This document shows, in pieces, positions 44,295 through 53,035 of a stretch of 64,000 bases of DNA. This DNA comes from JAWPMT01 sp965267435. GTDB lineage: Bacteria > Bacteroidota > Bacteroidia > Cytophagales > Cyclobacteriaceae. The notes beneath the pieces are model-generated. The model searched no databases. It was not told where the DNA came from and was given only the letters and a program-made list of their open reading frames with translations. Positions within the stretch are counted from its first letter, which is position 1; each line of letters starts with the position of its first letter. The position numbers and the translations under genes were made by a program. The DNA is taken from positions 1,488,001-1,552,000 of the forward strand of contig OZ253960.1 in assembly GCA_965267435.1 (NCBI GenBank), written 5' to 3'.

Positions 44295-47200
44295 GCAAAA
44301 GCACTGATACCACAGAAAAAGGCTTAGAAAGTCACATCACCAATTTTTTGGTTGACACGAATAGTTACATACAAAGAGAGAGTACTGATTACAACAATGT
44401 TTCTTGCTTAGATGAAGGTTTGTTTTTTCAGTTTCTTGAAGCTACCCAACCCAAAGCTGTACAGAAACTCAAACAGTATCACAAAGACTTGTATCAACAG
44501 AAAGTTGTCAAACGCCTTAATGACCGCATTCAAGCAAAAGGCGTAATAGAAGTCTTAAGAAAAGGGATAGTTGACGGCTTTACAGATACCAAGCTCAAAC
44601 TGTTCTATGACAAGCCTGTTTCTGGATACAATGTCAGTGCAAACGCTTTGTATCAAGCAAATATCTTTTCTGTAGTTCGTCAGGTTTACTACTCCACCAA
44701 AAACAAGAACTCTTTGGATATGGTGGGTTTTATTAATGGTTTGCCAGTCATCACCTTTGAGTTAAAGAATGAATTAACCAAACAGAATGTAAACCATGCC
44801 ATTCGTCAATACAAAAAAGATCGAGACCCAAGTGAAGAACTCTTCAGACTAGGTAGACTGGTGGTAAATCTTGCAGTGGATACAGAAGAGGTCTGGATGT
44901 GTACACAACTCAAGGGAGAGAAGTCATTCTTCTTGCCTTTTAATAAAGGATATAACTATGGGGCTGGAAATCCGTCAAATGATGGAATCAAGACAGACTA
45001 CCTCTGGAAAGAAGTACTTACAAAAGCAAGCTTAACCAATATCATTCAAAACTACTCACAGCTAATCACAGAGGAGAAAGAGTACATTGATGAAAAGGGT
45101 AAAAAGAAGATCCGTAAAGAGAAGAAACTTATCTTCCCAAGATATCACCAGCTCTCTGCCGTTAGAGAACTCTTGGCTGATGCTCAAGAAAAAGGATCAG
45201 GCCAGAAATACTTGATACAACATTCTGCTGGTTCTGGAAAATCTAATTCCATTTCTTGGCTTGCCCACCAACTAATTGGTTTGCATGATAAGTCTGGTAT
45301 GAATAATATTTTCGATACGGCAATAGTAGTAACAGACCGTAGAGCACTGGACGCTCAGATTAGAGCAAATATCAAACAATTTCAGCAAGTAAGTGGAGTA
45401 GTCGAGGCTATTACCGAGGGTAGTAAGCAACTTAAAACAGCTTTGGAAGATGGTAAGAAAATCATCATCACAACCATTCAGAAGTTTCCTTTCATTGTAG
45501 AAGAAATAGGGGAATTACCTGGAAACAACTTTGCGATTATAATAGATGAGGCTCACAGTAGTCTAAGTGGTCAAATGGCGAGGAAACTCAATGAATCACT
45601 TTCGAAATTGACTGATGAGGACGAATTGAAAGCTGATATAGAGGACTATGACGAGAATGAGAGCGGTGAGGTGACTGGTGAAGACTTGATTAGGACTCTC
45701 GTGAAATCGCGAAAGCTTCTACCAAATGCTAGCTATTTTGCCTTCACAGCCACTCCAAAAAACAAAACTTTAGAGCTATTTGGGGTTCCATATCAAGAAG
45801 GTGATAAAACAAAATTCAGAGCTTTTCACCTGTATTCAATGAAGCAAGCGATTGAAGAGGGCTTCATAAAAGATGTATTGCAGAATTACACCACTTACCA
45901 AAGCTTTTACGCGCTACTCAAAAAGATCGAAGATGATCCAGAGTATGATAAGAAAAGGGCTCAGAAAAAGCTCAAAGCATATGTAGAAAGTCATGAGCAT
46001 GCCATTAAGAAAAAGTCAAAATTAATGGTGGATCACTTCCTTGAAAATGTGATTCAAAAAAAGAGAATGGGTGGCAAAGCTAAAGCCATGATGGTTACAA
46101 GTAGCCGAAAGAATGCCGTACAGTATAAGAAGGCTTTTGATTCATATTTGCAGTCAATAAATAGCCCGTACAAAGCAATTGTAGCGTTTTCAGGTGAGAT
46201 CGATGGGCAAACGGAATCTCAACTGAATGGCTTTTCAAGCAGTTCTATTCCTTCCGAATTTGAAAAAAGTGAATATAGGTTTCTACTCGTAGCAAATAAA
46301 TTTCAAACCGGGTTTGACCAGCCTCTTCTGCATACCATGTATGTAGACAAAAAACTTGGCGGTGTAAATGCTGTGCAGACGCTATCACGACTTAACAGAA
46401 GCCATCCTTTGAAAAAGGACACTTTCATTCTTGACTTTGCCAACAGTGCAGAGGATATGGAGAAAGCCTTCAAGCCATATTTTGAGAGTACCATTCTTGG
46501 TGAAGCTACAGATCCCAATAAGTTATTTGACCTGCAGGACGCTTTGGACAATTATCAAGTGTACTCAAAAGATCAAGTTGAAGAGTTCGCTAACAAGATT
46601 TTAGAAAATGTTCCGGTTGATCAACTGCATGCCCTTTTAGATCAATCTTCAGCAGTTTTCAGAGATGATCTAGAAGAAGAACAGCAAGCTGATTTCAGAG
46701 CCAAAGTAAAAACGTACGTTCGGCTTTACATCTTTCTGTCCCAAATCGTACCATTTGAAAATCCATACCTGGAGCGTCTGTATATATTCCTTAATCATTT
46801 GCAGAATAAACTACGTGGGGATACACCTGTGGATTTGGCTAAAGGTGTCTTGGATAATATTGATATGGACAGCTATCGACTTCAATTAGAATCAACAACA
46901 AATGTGGTGTTAGAGCAAGGGGAAGATTTGAAACCAATTCCAACAGAAATGAGGGGGAGTATTAGTGAGCCAGAGATTGATAAGCTTTCCAATATTCTGC
47001 AAACTTTCAATGATAGATATGGAACTGAGTTTGAGGATGCTGATAAAGTCCGGCAAATGGCAGAAAATATAGCTGAAGATGTTGCTAAAAATGATGAGTT
47101 GATAAGCTCAATACAGCATTCAGATGAACAAAATGCCAGAATAACAAGTGATAAGATAGTAGGGGAGGAACTATTGAAGCATATCACCACGAACTTTGAC

Positions 47201-47311
47201 TTATATAAGCTCTATTCTGATAACAAAGAGTTTAAAGAGGATTTCTCTGCAATGATGTTTGGAGTAGTCAAAGAATTGATAAACAAAGGTTTAGGTAATA
47301 CATCTAATTGA
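44291..47311 (+). CDS. hsdR: Type I restriction endonuclease translocase subunit
   Basis: A 1006-residue protein. The N-terminal part has the nuclease core with the PD-(D/E)xK motif (GLPVITFELKNELTKQ, about 149-165; the ExK is ELK). The SF2 motor has Walker A QHSAGSGKSNSISWLA (about 310-325), DEAH in AIIIDEAHSSLSGQMA (about 417-432), and the C-terminal motifs FAFTATPKNKTLELFG, then QTGFDQPLLHTMYVDKKLGG, and SRLNRSHP. The C-terminal 250 residues are helical and dock with HsdM/S. It translocates and cuts unmodified DNA. It starts at an ATGA overlap with hsdS. It ends 25 bp before directly repeated non-coding DNA. Confidence 0.97.
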   Translation: MSKSTDTTEKGLESHITNFLVDTNSYIQRESTDYNNVSCLDEGLFFQFLEATQPKAVQKLKQYHKDLYQQKVVKRLNDRIQAKGVIEVLRKGIVDGFTDTKLKLFYDKPVSGYNVSANALYQANIFSVVRQVYYSTKNKNSLDMVGFINGLPVITFELKNELTKQNVNHAIRQYKKDRDPSEELFRLGRLVVNLAVDTEEVWMCTQLKGEKSFFLPFNKGYNYGAGNPSNDGIKTDYLWKEVLTKASLTNIIQNYSQLITEEKEYIDEKGKKKIRKEKKLIFPRYHQLSAVRELLADAQEKGSGQKYLIQHSAGSGKSNSISWLAHQLIGLHDKSGMNNIFDTAIVVTDRRALDAQIRANIKQFQQVSGVVEAITEGSKQLKTALEDGKKIIITTIQKFPFIVEEIGELPGNNFAIIIDEAHSSLSGQMARKLNESLSKLTDEDELKADIEDYDENESGEVTGEDLIRTLVKSRKLLPNASYFAFTATPKNKTLELFGVPYQEGDKTKFRAFHLYSMKQAIEEGFIKDVLQNYTTYQSFYALLKKIEDDPEYDKKRAQKKLKAYVESHEHAIKKKSKLMVDHFLENVIQKKRMGGKAKAMMVTSSRKNAVQYKKAFDSYLQSINSPYKAIVAFSGEIDGQTESQLNGFSSSSIPSEFEKSEYRFLLVANKFQTGFDQPLLHTMYVDKKLGGVNAVQTLSRLNRSHPLKKDTFILDFANSAEDMEKAFKPYFESTILGEATDPNKLFDLQDALDNYQVYSKDQVEEFANKILENVPVDQLHALLDQSSAVFRDDLEEEQQADFRAKVKTYVRLYIFLSQIVPFENPYLERLYIFLNHLQNKLRGDTPVDLAKGVLDNIDMDSYRLQLESTTNVVLEQGEDLKPIPTEMRGSISEPEIDKLSNILQTFNDRYGTEFEDADKVRQMAENIAEDVAKNDELISSIQHSDEQNARITSDKIVGEELLKHITTNFDLYKLYSDNKEFKEDFSAMMFGVVKELINKGLGNTSN

Positions 47312-47335
47312 TCGAGATGCATTTGATCAGCAGCC

Positions 47336-47445
47336 AAAGGAGGTGTGGAATCATTATGTTAAATAGGATCTCACCACGTCTCGGCGTGTGGGCCCGACCC
47401 AATCGCGGGGTGAGGGATGGCCTGAAGTGATGGGAGCTTGATTAC
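47336..47445 (+). repeat. Repeat D3-B3 (degenerate B)
   Basis: AAAGGAGGTGTGGAATC (from about 47336), ATTATGTTAAATAGGATC (47353) and the B core GCGGGGTGAGGGATGGCCTG, then TGATGGGAGCTTGATT. Only AATC (47401-47404) and GATT (47440-47443) remain as stem arms, and the second hairpin is missing. Confidence 0.65.
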
Positions 47446-47554
47446 TCGTACCCGCAGGGCATGCACACAGGCCCTCGTGAACCTTCGGTTTGGGCCTTGA
47501 GCTGTAGTGGTTCTGGCGAAGTCATTACAAAACCGATTCTGCACCGCGGAGGGC

Positions 47555-47724
47555 TGGCCCGGAAGAATCGCGAGGTGCGCGGTGGCATGTGAAATGGGAG
47601 CTTGATTCTTCCTTGATTTTTTTGCTTCTTTTTGCATCAAGGCAAAAATGAAGTGCCCGTCCGGCACGAGGACACAAAGCCAGCGGCTGAAGAAGAAAAG
47701 CAACGTACAAGGCTCCAACATTTG
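47555..47724 (+). repeat. Repeat B copy B4
   Basis: Stem 1: GGAAGAATC (47561-47569) with GATTCTTCC (47604-47612) around GCGAGGTGCGCGGTGGCATG. Stem 2: CTTCTTTTTGC (47625-47635) with GCAAAAATGAAG (47642-47653), one bulge, loop ATCAAG. The tail GAGGACACAAAGCCAGCGGC (from 47669) to CCAACATTTG matches copy B1. Confidence 0.75.
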
Positions 47725-47901
47725 CCACCAACTAACCAAACCAAGAACGAACTCAATACGAATGGCCCATACGCAAGGGGAGTGAAACGATGGCAAAAGG
47801 CCTTAAGTCGCCACTGAAGTCGCCAAGAATGAACTACTGTCGTGAACCTGCTACATTTAGGTGGACAGTAAGTAAAGCTCGTAAGGCTAAATTTACTGTA
47901 C

Positions 47902-48216
47902 ATGAAAAGAGAGAGAAGACACTTCGACAAGGAGTACAAATTAATGGTGGTCAACCTGTGTTTATCTGGAAGATCTACGAGAGAAGTTGCTGATGAATTG
48001 GGACTGAGGACAGAGTTGGTAGCTCGCTGGAAGAGAGAGTATCTCCAGTATGAAGATGGTAGTTTTTCAGGCCATGGTAAAGAGAATATGACCGCCGATC
48101 AGAAGGAGATAGCACGGTTGAAGAAAGCGTTGAAAGAAGCTCAGTTGGAACGTGATATCTTAAAAAAGGCTGTAAACATCTTCTCCAGGAGCGACAACAA
48201 ATATTCCAATTCATAA
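47902..48216 (+). CDS. IS3-family transposase OrfA (HTH subunit)
   Basis: A 104-residue protein with an N-terminal HTH (RRHFDKEYKLMVVNLCLSGR, STREVADELGLRTELVARWK) and a leucine-zipper-like C-terminus (KKALKEAQLERDILKKAVNI). It binds the IS ends. The A6G stretch (A AAA AAG) at 48162-48168 is a -1 slip site; after slipping, the reading goes into orfB to make the OrfAB transposase. Without slipping the frame ends at 48216. Confidence 0.92.
   Translation: MKRERRHFDKEYKLMVVNLCLSGRSTREVADELGLRTELVARWKREYLQYEDGSFSGHGKENMTADQKEIARLKKALKEAQLERDILKKAVNIFSRSDNKYSNS
48162..48168 (+). other. Programmed -1 frameshift heptamer in the first IS3 element
   Basis: A AAA AAG in the orfA frame (TTA AAA AAG). 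The -1 frame reads without a stop into orfB, via QQIFQFIKDHHHLFGVERMC. This is the usual OrfAB signal in IS3 elements. Confidence 0.8.
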
Positions 48217-48248
48217 AGGATCATCACCACCTATTTGGTGTTGAGAGG

Positions 48249-49073
48249 ATGTGCAAAGTCTTCAAAGTAAGCAGGAGTGGTTATTACCAGTGGCAGGTCA
48301 GGGAGCCCTCGAAACGTCAAATGGAGAATGAGGAAATAGCAGCTGAGATCGATAGGATTTATCGTGAAAGTCGTCAGCGGTACGGCAGCCCCAAGATCAC
48401 TGATGAGCTCTCTGATTTGGGATGGAAAGTATCCAGGCCTAGAGTGGCCAGAATTATGCGTTATAAGGGGCTAAGGAGCATCATAACAAGGAAGTTCAGA
48501 GGAGCTACTACAGATAGTGCTCATCACTTCCCAGTGGCCCCCAATTTGTTAAACAGGGACTTCAAGGCAACAGAAGCCGGAAGGAAATGGGTTTCAGATA
48601 TCACCTACATCGCCACCAGGCAAGGCTGGATGTACCTCACTATTATCATGGACTTATTTGACCGTAAGATTGTTGGCTGGTCTTCAGGTACTTCGCTGGC
48701 AACCGAGGATACGATCCTACCGGCTTGGCGGATGGCAACGAAGAACAGGCCGGTTGACGCTCGTCTGACTTTCCATTCAGATCAAGGTGTTCAGTATGCT
48801 TCAAATACCTTCACAAGGGTGCTTCGCAATAACTCAGTAACACAAAGCATGAGCAGAAAGGGTAATTGCTGGGATAATGCAGTCGCCGAAAACTTCTTCA
48901 AGATTCTCAAATCGGAAATGGTCAAACACACCAGCTTCCAGGGGATCTTGCATGCCAAAACCGAGCTATTCGAATTCATTGAGATCTGGTATAACCGTAG
49001 AAGAAAACATGCGTATCTGGGGTATAAATCCCCGGAGCAATTCGCAAACATTCAACAATTAAAATGCGCTTGA
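48249..49073 (+). CDS. IS3-family transposase OrfB (DDE integrase domain)
   Basis: A 274-residue part of the transposase, here from the first ATG; the natural product is OrfAB by -1 frameshift. It has an HTH_21-like region (SRQRYGSPKITDELSDLGWK) and an rve integrase core with catalytic residues D in WVSDITYIATRQGWMYL, D in LTFHSDQGVQYAS, and E in CWDNAVAENFFKILKSE (DDE). The C-terminus RRRKHAYLGYKSPEQF is typical. It looks intact. Confidence 0.95.
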   Translation: MCKVFKVSRSGYYQWQVREPSKRQMENEEIAAEIDRIYRESRQRYGSPKITDELSDLGWKVSRPRVARIMRYKGLRSIITRKFRGATTDSAHHFPVAPNLLNRDFKATEAGRKWVSDITYIATRQGWMYLTIIMDLFDRKIVGWSSGTSLATEDTILPAWRMATKNRPVDARLTFHSDQGVQYASNTFTRVLRNNSVTQSMSRKGNCWDNAVAENFFKILKSEMVKHTSFQGILHAKTELFEFIEIWYNRRRKHAYLGYKSPEQFANIQQLKCA

Positions 49074-49116
49074 CTTATAGTCCACTATTTTGTTGCAATT
49101 CCATCGAGTGTGACAA

Positions 49117-49455
49117 AAGCGCAGGCCTGGCGAGTGTCTTAGAGCCAAAATGAAACGCTTTAGAATCAATTATTTGAGACAGAATCGACCATTGGTATAG
49201 AATACGTGAAAATAGAGCATCAGCTTTTGGCTCTAAGTCTGTCGCCACTGGGAGGCCAATTCCGCCTTAGCGGAAAAGAGCGTTGGGGTCTTAAAACAGC
49301 TAGGCCAAAGGCCTTGGGACAGCGTCGGCGTGTGATGGATCGACTGAGCAGTCAGAGATCGTCATTGACTTGGACGAAGTTGAATTGAGTAGTCCCTGCG
49401 TCGCCAGAGTCGCAGACAGTGCCGCTCAGTCGGTGCTGGTGGCGCAGGGGCTACT
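49117..49455 (+). ncRNA. Structured RNA-like element, copy C2
   Basis: The second copy of C1. P1 CTTAGAGCCAAAA (49138-49150) pairs perfectly with TTTTGGCTCTAAG (49225-49237). P2 TTCCGC (49260-49265) pairs with GCGGAA (49270-49275), loop CTTA. P3 AGGCC (49302-49306) pairs with GGCCT (49310-49314), loop AAA. P4 (49390-49406 with 49437-49453) pairs along all 17 positions with three wobble pairs. Helix sequences differ from C1 by compensatory changes. A protein-coding function is unlikely because reading frames are not kept between copies. Confidence 0.65.
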
Positions 49456-49604
49456 TAATATAACGTCTAATTATATAACAAGCGAGTCGTTCATTGATGA
49501 GTTGAATTCTGCGTCTCGGAGGGCTGGCCTGTGCAGGCTATTTACCCGAGCGCCGTGGCGAGGGCAAGCGGAGTGCAACGGAGCGCAGACATAATATGAA
49601 TTAT
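49454..49604. repeat. Left part of the foldback element, interrupted by an IS
   Basis: It begins TTAATATAACGTC, then ATTATATAACAAGCGAG, and holds the 96-nt block identical to 36406-36508. It ends at ATTAT (49600-49604), which is duplicated on the far side of the insertion sequence at 51020-51024. Confidence 0.8.
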
Positions 49605-49646
49605 GTCTTGTCCTGAAATAGGTTTACACAATTGTGATAAACCGAA

Positions 49647-50051
49647 ATGGATGAAAACGAGAATGGAAGAATTCGACATGGCGGCGAGATAAGCATTTCT
49701 GAGCGCCACATAATGATCCAGGAATATCTTGCTGGAGGTTATACCAAGCGAGAGATCTGGTACAAGTACACAGGCAAGAAGGAAGAGCACGGAGCGATAT
49801 TGAAGTGGATGAGAATGTATGGCTACGTCGATGATGTCCCCAGAAGAAGACATACCTTTAATGTTCCGATCAACTATTATCCAATGGACGAATCTGACGA
49901 TCTGGATAAGTCTGAGTTGCTTGCCAAAATCAAGCGACTTGAAAGGGAACTTCAGGATTCTAAGCTGAAGGAAGAAGGCTATCGTATGATGATCGAGATA
50001 GCGGAGAAGGACTTCAAAATACCTATCAGAAAAAAGCCCGGCACCAAGTAA
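49647..50051 (+). CDS. IS3-family transposase OrfA, second element
   Basis: A 134-residue protein with an N-terminal HTH (GGEISISERHIMIQEYLAGG, YTKREIWYKYTGKKEEHGAI) and a coiled-coil C-terminus (LLAKIKRLERELQDSKLKEE). It binds the IS ends. The A AAA AAG at 50030-50036 is a slip site near the 3' end. Slipping by -1 moves reading into orfB. Confidence 0.88.
   Translation: MDENENGRIRHGGEISISERHIMIQEYLAGGYTKREIWYKYTGKKEEHGAILKWMRMYGYVDDVPRRRHTFNVPINYYPMDESDDLDKSELLAKIKRLERELQDSKLKEEGYRMMIEIAEKDFKIPIRKKPGTK
50030..50036 (+). other. Programmed -1 frameshift heptamer in the second IS3 element
   Basis: A AAA AAG in the orfA frame (AGA AAA AAG). The -1 frame continues as ARHQVITTLKDRHPRIALGR and then into orfB, giving OrfAB. 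Confidence 0.8.
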
Positions 50052-50095
50052 TTACGACCTTAAAGGACAGACACCCTCGTATCGCTCTGGGACGA

Positions 50096-50968
50096 TTGTG
50101 TCCATTATTTGGTATCACCAGACAATCCTATTACCAGCACTACTGGCATCAGCAAACGACCAGGTTTGAAGAGGAGCTGGTCATTCGAGAGGTCTTAAGA
50201 CTCCGACAAACTCATCGTAGAATGGGAGGTAGGAAGCTCTACGAGTTGCTGGAACCCTTCATGCTTGAGCATCAAATCAAGATGGGCAGAGATGCGCTAT
50301 TTGATGTCTTATCCTCTCGTAATCTGTTAGTTAAGCGTAGAAAAAGAAGAGTGGTTACTACACAATCCTTTCATTGGCTGCGGAAGTACCCCAACCAGAT
50401 TCGAGAGTTTGTGCCTCGTAAGCCCAACGAGCTTTGGGTAAGCGACATCACATATTGGAAAATTGAATCTGGACATTTGTACATCAGCTTTGTCACTGAT
50501 GCTTATTCGAGAAAGATCGTCGGCTACCATGTAGCGGATACGCTAGAATCAATTGAAACAGTCCAAGCATTGCGTATGGCCATTGACAACAGTGAGGGAT
50601 CACTTAACAACTTGATCCATCATTCAGATCGAGGTATCCAATACTGCTCATCTACATACGTGTCGCTTTTGGAGAAACATGGAATCGGTATATCAATGAC
50701 CGAGAATGGTGATCCTTTGGAGAACCCAATAGCCGAACGAGTCAATGGTATCATTAAGAATGAATATCTGGACTGCTATCAAGTAGGTACGCTACCCGTA
50801 GCTAAGCAGCTGCTGGATCGTGTCATCGAAGTATACAATAATGAAAGACCCCACATGAGCCTGGGACAACTGACACCAGACCAAGTCCACGCAGAAGCCT
50901 TAGAGACTGAAAAACTATGGAAAAAACGAGTGTTTGTAAATCGATTACAGGACTATCGAAAATTGTAA
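50096..50968 (+). CDS. IS3-family transposase OrfB, second element
   Basis: A 290-residue part of the transposase; in the -1 frame its reading continues from the slip site at 50030. HTH_21 region: LRQTHRRMGGRKLYELLEPF. rve core with DDE: LWVSDITYWKIESGHLYISF (first D), NLIHHSDRGIQYCSSTYVSL (second D) and MTENGDPLENPIAERVNGII (E). The C-terminus YNNERPHMSLGQLTPDQVHA is typical. The ORF is intact. Confidence 0.95.
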   Translation: MCPLFGITRQSYYQHYWHQQTTRFEEELVIREVLRLRQTHRRMGGRKLYELLEPFMLEHQIKMGRDALFDVLSSRNLLVKRRKRRVVTTQSFHWLRKYPNQIREFVPRKPNELWVSDITYWKIESGHLYISFVTDAYSRKIVGYHVADTLESIETVQALRMAIDNSEGSLNNLIHHSDRGIQYCSSTYVSLLEKHGIGISMTENGDPLENPIAERVNGIIKNEYLDCYQVGTLPVAKQLLDRVIEVYNNERPHMSLGQLTPDQVHAEALETEKLWKKRVFVNRLQDYRKL

Positions 50969-51019
50969 ATTACCAATAGGACTATATGTGAAACCTGTAA
51001 ACTTATTTTAGGACGAGTC

Positions 51020-51262
51020 ATTATATAATCAAAGCTCGAGGGGTTCAGAGCGCAAGCAAGGATTTGCGGCCAGGTTGAGAAGCGGATTTTTTGCTTTAAG
51101 CCTGGCCGGCCGCCAATAAAATCGGTACCGATATGTAACTGGCCAGCGCGCGAGAGCCAAAGCAGAGTTACATATCTGATTTTATACGGCCCGCGTAGGG
51201 TTAACCATCAGCAGAGCTGCTGGACGCAAAATCCGCAGCTTTGTTATATAATTTATATTATG
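51020..51262. repeat. Right part of the foldback element after the IS
   Basis: It resumes with ATTATATAATCAAAGCTCG and ends with CTTTGTTATATAATTTATA. Compared with 36504-36723 it has two extra blocks (GCCTGGCCGGCCGCCAAT near 51101 and CGGCCCGCGTAGGG near 51187) placed on opposite arms of the hairpin, so they can pair with each other. Confidence 0.75.
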
Positions 51263-51347
51263 TAAAATAGAATTTTAAGACCCCCTTTGCTGTTTGTCGT
51301 TAACTCGCTCCGCTAAACTTTCCCACCCTACAACTGACTACAAAGCA

Positions 51348-51376
51348 AATAGCCCCCGCAAATTGCAGAGGCTATT
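51348..51376. terminator. Hairpin downstream of the reverse lipoprotein gene
   Basis: AATAGCC (51348-51354) pairs with GGCTATT (51370-51376), with GCAAATTGC inside. It lies 59 bp beyond the stop of the reverse gene at 51435. Confidence 0.6.
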
Positions 51377-51434
51377 AAAAGCATTAGAGTAAACAGAACT
51401 CTGTCTGGTTTCTCCGTAAAACACATCCAATGAG

Positions 51435-51956
51435 TTATCGAATGCTTTCAGCGATGTATACTTCGAGTACACCGTCATTGTCCACGTCAGTGAATTCCGC
51501 AGTCAATTCTCCGCGAATGTGCGCATAATCACCTTCGGCCTTCTGGATGCTCCAAACCTGGGACATGGCAAACGACCCTTCTCCGCGTAGGCCGTTGCCG
51601 ACATACCTTCCATTCAACTCGTGGCCTGAGCCATTCGTCAATGTGAAATAGCCATTGTAGATCTCGAAGCTTGCCCCTTCATCACTTTCCAAATGTGAAA
51701 GCTTCAGTGTGAACGCCTCTCCGTTGTCCGCCTGGCCTGTACCTTCGAATTCATGATCAATGCTCCTGGGAATCGTGTAGATCGTCGTCTTGGAGCGGCT
51801 CACAAGCGTCGCCTCTGCCTGGAAAATCTGTGCAGGACTTACACCTTCACCTTCTGAGGACGGTAGTACTGTGAGTGCTTCTGCTCCTTCTTCATTACAG
51901 GCAATTACTGCAACTGTCAAGAATGTCATAGCGATTAATCTCTTTAATGTGTTCAT
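51435..51956 (-). CDS. Predicted lipoprotein of unknown function
   Basis: A 173-residue lipoprotein (lipobox AVIACNEEG, Cys about residue 20). The mature region is beta-rich with an acidic linker near the N-terminus (LTVLPSSEGEGVSPAQIF). Strands such as DHEFEGTGQADNGEAFTLKL and HIRGELTAEFTDVDNDGVLE are seen, but no domain family is recognised. It stands alone. It follows the IS/repeat region, and a hairpin ends it. The 286 bp between this gene and plsC contain no other gene. Confidence 0.65.
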   Translation of the reverse strand: MNTLKRLIAMTFLTVAVIACNEEGAEALTVLPSSEGEGVSPAQIFQAEATLVSRSKTTIYTIPRSIDHEFEGTGQADNGEAFTLKLSHLESDEGASFEIYNGYFTLTNGSGHELNGRYVGNGLRGEGSFAMSQVWSIQKAEGDYAHIRGELTAEFTDVDNDGVLEVYIAESIR

Positions 51957-52242
51957 GGTGATAGCGATTAAAAATGTGTAACTAAACCTCCCCTAGCAAT
52001 CCTTCCTATCGTTGGCGGTGGCTTGTGTTTTCCTTATCAACCACCTACTACAATCAAACGGCGCGATGGATGCACTGATGTCACCCGGCCGTCAAGGTTT
52101 GTCACCTAATGTCTCCATCCATAAACTTCTTGTCAAAATGGACACGCTTTGATCTGACAGCTGCGTTCAAATTGGTTTAAATTCGCCGCCTATATAAACT
52201 CCCGACAATAACCAATCATCTACTACCTAGCTTTACCCACAA

Positions 52243-52932
52243 ATGGGTTTTATCCGAACAATTTTCATTTTTCTTTGGACAGGCATCCTGGTCCCCTTAT
52301 CCCTGATTATCAGCAAGTTATTTTCTGATCACCGCATTCCTTTGCGCATGGCGCGAAGCCCCTGGGGCAAAGGCGTCCTTTTCCTCTCCGGGCTCAAACT
52401 ACAAGTGCAAGGGCTTGAAAGACTCGATGTAGACCAACCACACATCTACGTCTCCAATCATTCCTCCTACATGGACATTCCCTGCCTGTTTGCCGGCTTG
52501 CCCATCGACTTATACTTCATCGCGAAGTCCCAGGTCAAGAAAATCCCCTTCGTCGGATTTTTCATGAAGGCCACGCAAATGATCTTCATAGACCAGACCA
52601 CACGACAAAAGGCGATAGAAAGTATGAACGAAGCTGGCGAGCTTATCCGCAAGGGCAAGTCCGTCCTGGTCTTCCCCGAAGGCACGCGATCCGCAGGAAA
52701 CGAGATCCGCTCTTTCAAGAAAGGCGTATTCGCCCTGGCGAAGAATGCAGGAATTCCAGTAGTACCCCTGGCACTCCGAGGTACCCATGATCGGATGCCC
52801 TCCGGATCTCTATCGATCAAACCTGGCCAGGTCCAACTCAGCATCGGCGACCCTATCCTCGCCGAGGATTTCGACAACCTGCAGGATTTTATGTCATCCG
52901 CCAGAACGACGATGATGGAGCTGGTAAAATAA
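52243..52932 (+). CDS. plsC: 1-acyl-sn-glycerol-3-phosphate acyltransferase (PlsC-like)
   Basis: A 229-residue membrane-linked enzyme. An N-terminal hydrophobic segment (TIFIFLWTGILVPLSLIISK) anchors it. Acyltransferase motif I is YVSNHSSYMDIPCL (HX4D: H and D at about 75-80), motif II AKSQVKKIPFVGFFMKA, motif III VFPEGTRSAGNEIRSFKKG (about 146-164), and motif IV PVVPLALRGTHDRMP. It adds an acyl chain to lysophosphatidate in phospholipid synthesis. The length is usual. The start ATG has no strong ribosome site, which is normal in this phylum. Confidence 0.93.
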   Translation: MGFIRTIFIFLWTGILVPLSLIISKLFSDHRIPLRMARSPWGKGVLFLSGLKLQVQGLERLDVDQPHIYVSNHSSYMDIPCLFAGLPIDLYFIAKSQVKKIPFVGFFMKATQMIFIDQTTRQKAIESMNEAGELIRKGKSVLVFPEGTRSAGNEIRSFKKGVFALAKNAGIPVVPLALRGTHDRMPSGSLSIKPGQVQLSIGDPILAEDFDNLQDFMSSARTTMMELVK

Positions 52933-53035
52933 ACTACCCTCAGGTGAGTCGATGATGTATTAATGTTGTAGTGCTCCCTTTGACCTTCTCCCTTCCAGCC
53001 ATGTTCTTTGTAAGTCAATCAAGTTGCACCCAATT

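Larger units (their letters stand above)
47312..47848. other. Non-coding repeat region right of the defence island
   Basis: It contains the directly repeated D3-B3 (47336-47445) and B4 (47555-47724) elements and, after that, about 120 bp of sequence before the left end of the first IS. Open frames here are parts of repeats. Confidence 0.7.
47849..49097 (+). mobile_element. IS3-family insertion sequence (IS3 subgroup type)
   Basis: About 1249 bp. The left end TGCTACATTTAGGTGGACAG (47849) and right end, read on the other strand as TGCAACAAAATAGTGGACTA (from 49097), match at 16 of 24 positions; the ends are TG...CA. No clear target duplication is seen. It carries orfA and orfB with a -1 frameshift site. 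The element looks intact. Confidence 0.85.
49605..51019 (+). mobile_element. IS3-family insertion sequence inside the foldback repeat
   Basis: 1415 bp by comparison with the empty site at 36.5 kb. The left end GTCTTGTCCTGAAATAGGTT and the right end on the other strand GACTCGTCCTAAAATAAGTT match at 19 of 23 positions. The target duplication is ATTAT (49600-49604 and 51020-51024). It carries orfA and orfB with a -1 slip site. Confidence 0.9.

Noticed and set aside
47371..47954. Overlapping reverse ORFs
   Set aside because: They lie in repeats B3/B4 and the IS left end, without protein families.
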